From UBA1535 sp964371035 (lineage in GTDB: Bacteria; Bacillota; Clostridia; Tissierellales; Sedimentibacteraceae), in contig CAYJLG010000010.1 of the NCBI GenBank assembly GCA_964371035.1, positions 6,056-70,055 of the forward strand: 64,000 nucleotides of DNA. The letters are read 5' to 3'. This document shows, one piece after another, positions 61,174 to 64,000 of this stretch (its first letter is position 1; every line of letters begins with the position of its first letter). Below the pieces are notes generated by a model, which was not told the origin of the DNA, did no database searches, and saw only the letters and a program-made list of their open reading frames with translations. The position numbers were made by a program, and so were the translations under genes.

Positions 61174-61724
61174 TAAATAAAGAACTATCTGATGAAGAAA
61201 TAAGAAAATTTTTCAAAAACAGGGATGATTTAATTATTGGTCATATGGAAGGAAAAATTGATAAAAAAAGTTTCTTGGAGTTAAACTATAAATACATACA
61301 TGAAAACAAAATAAAACCATTTTTAACTATAGATAGTTTTGAAAAAGGTATGCACAACTATCAATATTTTAATGTAATGGCAAAATATAACAAAATGAAA
61401 GTTCAAGACGCAAAATTTGAACGGAAAAATAAAAACTTCTATTTTAATTATGAAAATGAAGTAAAACATTATTATCATGAGAAAGATATGACTACTTTCA
61501 GATTGCTAAGGTTTATATCTTATAAAAATGTTGATGCATATTATATTTCTATGGAATCAGAAGCTTTAGAAGGAAAACTATATGAAATTGTGCTGAAAGA
61601 TTTTGAATTTGCAGTTTTACATTCACAATCAGAATGGTTGTTAGAAGTCTTAAGAAAAAATAAAGTATTTGATGAGAGAATAAGGAAATCAGTTATAGAC
61701 TACTATGTTAACCAAAAATATTAG
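61170..61724 (+). CDS. Conserved hypothetical protein, 184 residues
   Basis: A soluble, Lys- and Tyr-rich protein with no recognised catalytic motif. The first half reads as a helical domain (RKFFKNRDDLIIGHMEGKI, KPFLTIDSFEKGMHNYQYFN), the second as beta-rich (FYFNYENEVKHYYHEKDMTT). ATG 61170 follows TGGAG and overlaps the methyltransferase stop (ATGA), so translation is coupled; ATG 61158 lies before that site. I do not recognise a named function; the linkage suggests an RNA- or translation-related role. Confidence 0.65.
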   Translation: MINKELSDEEIRKFFKNRDDLIIGHMEGKIDKKSFLELNYKYIHENKIKPFLTIDSFEKGMHNYQYFNVMAKYNKMKVQDAKFERKNKNFYFNYENEVKHYYHEKDMTTFRLLRFISYKNVDAYYISMESEALEGKLYEIVLKDFEFAVLHSQSEWLLEVLRKNKVFDERIRKSVIDYYVNQKY

Positions 61725-61730
61725 AAAGGC

Positions 61731-61745
61731 GATATATATATATAT
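61731..61745 (+). repeat. (AT)7 dinucleotide tract between ribosome site and glmM start
   Basis: G followed by ATATATATATATAT runs from after the AAAGG ribosome site (61726-61730) into the ATG at 61744. Slippage here would change spacing without touching the coding sequence. Confidence 0.7.
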
Positions 61746-63090
61746 GAGTAAATTATTTGGAACAGATGGAGTTAGAGGAATAGCAAATGCTGATTTGACT
61801 GTAGAATTAGCATACAAATTAGGCAGAATTGGAGGATATTTTCTTACAAAAGGAAAAGATAGGCCAAAAATGGTAGTTGGAACTGACACGAGGATTTCGA
61901 AAGATATGCTTGATGGAGCATTATCAGCAGGATTGAATTCTGCTGGTATTGATGTTCTATATGTTGGAGTTGTTCCGACACCTGCTGTTGCTTTTTTAAT
62001 CAAAGAACTAAAAGCTGATGGTGGAGTAATGATATCGGCATCACATAATCCAGTAGAATACAATGGAATTAAGTTTTTTAATGAAAATTCGTTTAAACTT
62101 ACAGATGAGGTTGAAAATGCAATAGAAGAACACATCCTTAATAATATAGATATTGACGTAATAGCAGTAAAAGAGAGTATCGGAAAAAGAATAGATATAG
62201 AAAATCCATTGCAATTGTATAAAGAATTTTTAAAAACAACTATAAATACAGATTTTAGTGGCATGAGGATTGCTGTAGATTGTGGAAATGGCGCAGCATC
62301 AGAAATTGCACCTAAGTTATTAAAAGAATTAGGCGCAGAAGTTATAGTAATTCATAGTGAGCCTAATGGAATAAACATAAATGTCGGATGTGGATCCACA
62401 AAGCCGTCTGAAATTCAAAAGCTTGTGGTCGAGACAGGCGCCGACATCGGACTTTCTTTTGATGGCGATGCAGATAGATTGATAGCTTGTGATGAAAAAG
62501 GAAATATAGTAGATGGAGATCATATCTTAGCTATTTGTGGGTCATTTATGAAACAAAAGGGTGTGCTTAAAAATAGCGCAGTTGTTGGTACTGTTATGAG
62601 CAACATGGGTCTTGACTTAGCACTAAAAGACTTAAACATAGATCTGATCAAAACAAAAGTTGGCGATAGATATGTTTTAGAAGAAATGAGAAATAATGGT
62701 TACTCGCTTGGTGGCGAACAATCGGGGCATATAATATTTTTAGACCATAATACTACAGGTGATGGACTCTTGACAGGGATTCAGCTTTTGCAAGTTATGA
62801 AGTCGACCGACTCAAAGTTATCCTTATTATCGTCTGTAATGGTGGATATGCCACAAACGCTCATAAATGCCACGGTAGATGCAGATAAAAAAAATGACTA
62901 CCTCAAAGATGAAGAAATAATATCTAAAATTGAAGAAATTGAAAAGCATTTTGCCGGAAAAGGAAGGGTTTTAATAAGACCATCTGGTACAGAACCACTT
63001 GTGAGAGTTATGATAGAAGGAAAAGATCAAACTGAAATAGAAGAGTATGCAAAAGAATTAGCTGACTTAATTGAAAGTAAATTAAAGTAG
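61744..63090 (+). CDS. glmM: Phosphoglucosamine mutase
   Basis: 448 residues, the usual GlmM length, starting MSKLFGTDGVRGIAN. Active-site Ser100 lies in SASHNP, the Mg loop is DGDADR (Asp240, 242, 244), and the phosphate-binding RPSGTEPLVRVM is near the C-terminus. It interconverts glucosamine 6- and 1-phosphate on the path to UDP-GlcNAc. In many Firmicutes glmM is the third gene of cdaA-cdaR-glmM and GlmM inhibits CdaA; here it lies far from them. The ribosome site AAAGG is 13 bases from the ATG across an AT repeat. Confidence 0.97.
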   Translation: MSKLFGTDGVRGIANADLTVELAYKLGRIGGYFLTKGKDRPKMVVGTDTRISKDMLDGALSAGLNSAGIDVLYVGVVPTPAVAFLIKELKADGGVMISASHNPVEYNGIKFFNENSFKLTDEVENAIEEHILNNIDIDVIAVKESIGKRIDIENPLQLYKEFLKTTINTDFSGMRIAVDCGNGAASEIAPKLLKELGAEVIVIHSEPNGININVGCGSTKPSEIQKLVVETGADIGLSFDGDADRLIACDEKGNIVDGDHILAICGSFMKQKGVLKNSAVVGTVMSNMGLDLALKDLNIDLIKTKVGDRYVLEEMRNNGYSLGGEQSGHIIFLDHNTTGDGLLTGIQLLQVMKSTDSKLSLLSSVMVDMPQTLINATVDADKKNDYLKDEEIISKIEEIEKHFAGKGRVLIRPSGTEPLVRVMIEGKDQTEIEEYAKELADLIESKLK

Positions 63091-63127
63091 CAAAATGTAA
63101 AAATACGAATAAATTACATTATATTTA

Positions 63128-63157
63128 TTGTTAATTTTACAAACAATATAATATAAT
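63128..63157 (+). promoter_or_regulatory. Promoter of the VTT/DedA-like gene
   Basis: TTGTTA (63128-63133), 18-bp spacer, TATAAT (63152-63157), with another overlapping TATAAT at 63147. The short leader then contains TTTATCTC-GAGATAAA (63163-63180) enclosing the ribosome site. Confidence 0.55.
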
Positions 63158-63181
63158 GTAATTTTATCTCGGGAGATAAAG

Positions 63182-63775
63182 ATGGATTTTTTTAACAATA
63201 TTTCGACAGAAGAAATAATGAGAGTTGCTGAAATCGGAGGGCCAATAATAGGAATTCTTTTACCTATTATTGAAGCTTTTTTTCCTATTTTACCGCTCGT
63301 GTTTTTCGTAACTGTAAATGTCACTGTGTTTGGCTTTTTTTTAGGATATTTGTTTTCTTGGATTGGAAGTGTAATAGGTTCATTTCTATTGTTTTTTGTG
63401 CTGAAGAAAATCGGTGGCGAAAAAATGGAAAAAAAATTATCATCAAGCAGATACAAACAGATTCTTGAAAAGATCAAATCAAAAGATCTATCGCTATTGT
63501 TTTTTTTATATTGTTTTCCGTTTACACCATCTTTTTTAATAAGCGGAACAGCTGCTTTAGCGAATATAGAAGCAAAAATTTTTTTATTAGCATTGATTCC
63601 ATCTAAATTTATAATGTTGATATCATTGGCACTGATAGGTGTAAATGTAAAGTCATTCTTTGAAAATCCGATAAAATCAATATTTTTAATATTGTTGATT
63701 TTAGCATTTAACTTTGCAATGAAAATTATGCTTGAAAAAAGTTCTTTTTTAAAAGATAAAAAAGAAAAACAATGA
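63182..63775 (+). CDS. VTT/DedA (TVP38-like) membrane protein
   Basis: 197 residues, about five hydrophobic segments. IGGPIIGILLPIIEAFFPILP and FPFTPSFLISGTAALANI match the two re-entrant regions of the VTT (SNARE-associated/DedA) superfamily, proteins implicated in lipid scrambling and membrane homeostasis. Substrate unknown. The ribosome site GGGAG lies inside an inverted repeat touching the start codon. Confidence 0.85.
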   Translation: MDFFNNISTEEIMRVAEIGGPIIGILLPIIEAFFPILPLVFFVTVNVTVFGFFLGYLFSWIGSVIGSFLLFFVLKKIGGEKMEKKLSSSRYKQILEKIKSKDLSLLFFLYCFPFTPSFLISGTAALANIEAKIFLLALIPSKFIMLISLALIGVNVKSFFENPIKSIFLILLILAFNFAMKIMLEKSSFLKDKKEKQ

Positions 63776-63947
63776 AAATAATTTTTTGAAACAAAACTCC
63801 ACAGTTTGTACATATAATATTATATAGTATTATTTTTAGGTGGATTGCTAGGGGTATTTGTTTTTAATAATCAAGCAGATGAAAAGGCTTTAAATCAATA
63901 CAAAATCTAGTTCAAAACAAAGAAATAAAATTATATTTAAATCGTTA

Positions 63948-63979
63948 TTGACAATGAAAAATATTTGTGTTAATATATA
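63948..63979 (+). promoter_or_regulatory. Promoter leading out of the window
   Basis: TTGACA (63948-63953) with TAATAT at 63971-63976 (17-bp spacer) or TATATA at 63974-63979. Downstream bases become suddenly G+C-rich (CTGTCGCCGACGCG), suggesting a structured RNA or leader that continues past the end. Between 63776 and 63947 I see only a short open frame ending at about 63910 with no recognisable product. Confidence 0.6.
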
Positions 63980-64000
63980 AAAACTGTCGCCGACGCGATA

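Noticed and set aside
63082..63813. 243-codon minus-strand open frame at the 3' end
   Set aside because: It mirrors the VTT/DedA-like gene, whose membrane signature and ribosome site favour the + strand.
63776..64000. glmS ribozyme or glmS gene following glmM
   Set aside because: No GCGCC-type ribozyme core or MCGI start is visible before the window ends.
1..64000. tRNA or rRNA genes, integrated phage, or transposase genes
   Set aside because: I found no tRNA-like cloverleaf with CCA-side features, no rRNA, and no integrase or transposase frame.

Overview
The window is AT-rich (about one third G+C by eye), densely coded and almost entirely on the + strand; the only convincing minus-strand gene is a NhaC-type antiporter (47201-48634). 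Gene content points to a low-GC Gram-positive anaerobe of the class Clostridia that lives by fermenting amino acids. The evidence is a ferredoxin-linked 2-oxoacid oxidoreductase with phosphate butyryltransferase and butyrate kinase, glutamate dehydrogenase, a membrane pyrophosphatase, a DNPR-type (meso-diaminopimelate) MurE, a T-box leader, an L20 leader with an AUU-started infC, and tandem DUF881 genes in the division cluster. I do not name a species. || Layout. 1-3937: C-terminal half of a split transketolase, then ftsE-ftsX and a coiled-coil M23 hydrolase (an FtsEX-PcsB/EnvC-type cell-separation module). 3983-4336: a short element with terminal inverted repeats (MITE-like). 4375-5720: promoter, L20 leader, infC (AUU start), rpmI, rplT. 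5889-8716: KtrB/KtrA potassium uptake and a SpoU rRNA methyltransferase. 8755-12535: Phe-type T-box, pheS, pheT; then lgt. 13411-13641: a second inverted-repeat element with heptamer repeats. 13761-27973: division and cell wall (dcw) cluster: MraZ-box promoter, mraZ, rsmH, ftsL-like, PASTA-type PBP, murE, mraY, murD, ftsW/spoVE, murG, ftsQ/divIB, two DUF881 genes, sbp, ftsZ; no ftsA, murB or murC here. 28092-36151: ABC-F ATPase, HTH-cupin regulator, a 57-residue small protein, PduL-type phosphotransacylase, rubredoxin-fused FAD oxidoreductase, YgiQ-type radical SAM enzyme, CapA-type metallophosphatase. 36180-38292: cdaA-cdaR (c-di-AMP). || 38314-45365 is the metabolic centre: a PAS/sigma-54 activator, a terminator, two copies of a 14-bp site, a textbook -24/-12 promoter, then ptb, buk, a P-loop ATPase and a four-subunit 2-oxoacid:ferredoxin oxidoreductase. 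This looks like a ferredoxin-based anaerobic counterpart of the Bacillus bkd operon: branched-chain 2-oxoacids to acyl-CoA, acyl phosphate, then acid plus ATP. Glutamate dehydrogenase (45765-47108) would recycle the amino group from transamination. || 47201-53221: NhaC antiporter (minus strand), secG, K+-dependent-type membrane pyrophosphatase, CarD-like regulator, PIN/TRAM protein. 53424-63775: a very large (1591 residue) multidomain protein with a helical-repeat N-terminus, nucleotidyltransferase-like, GNAT-like and phosphoribosyltransferase-like regions, followed by a TIGR01212-type radical SAM protein, a small P-loop protein, an RsmF/NSUN-type methyltransferase, an unknown conserved protein, glmM, and a VTT/DedA-like membrane protein. 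The last 60 bases hold a probable promoter leading out of the window. || The strongest leads are the sigma-54/ptb-buk-VOR regulon with its paired 14-bp sites, the 1591-residue multidomain protein, and the dispersed inverted-repeat family bounded by CTGTGAATAGTAAC (five sites in the window).
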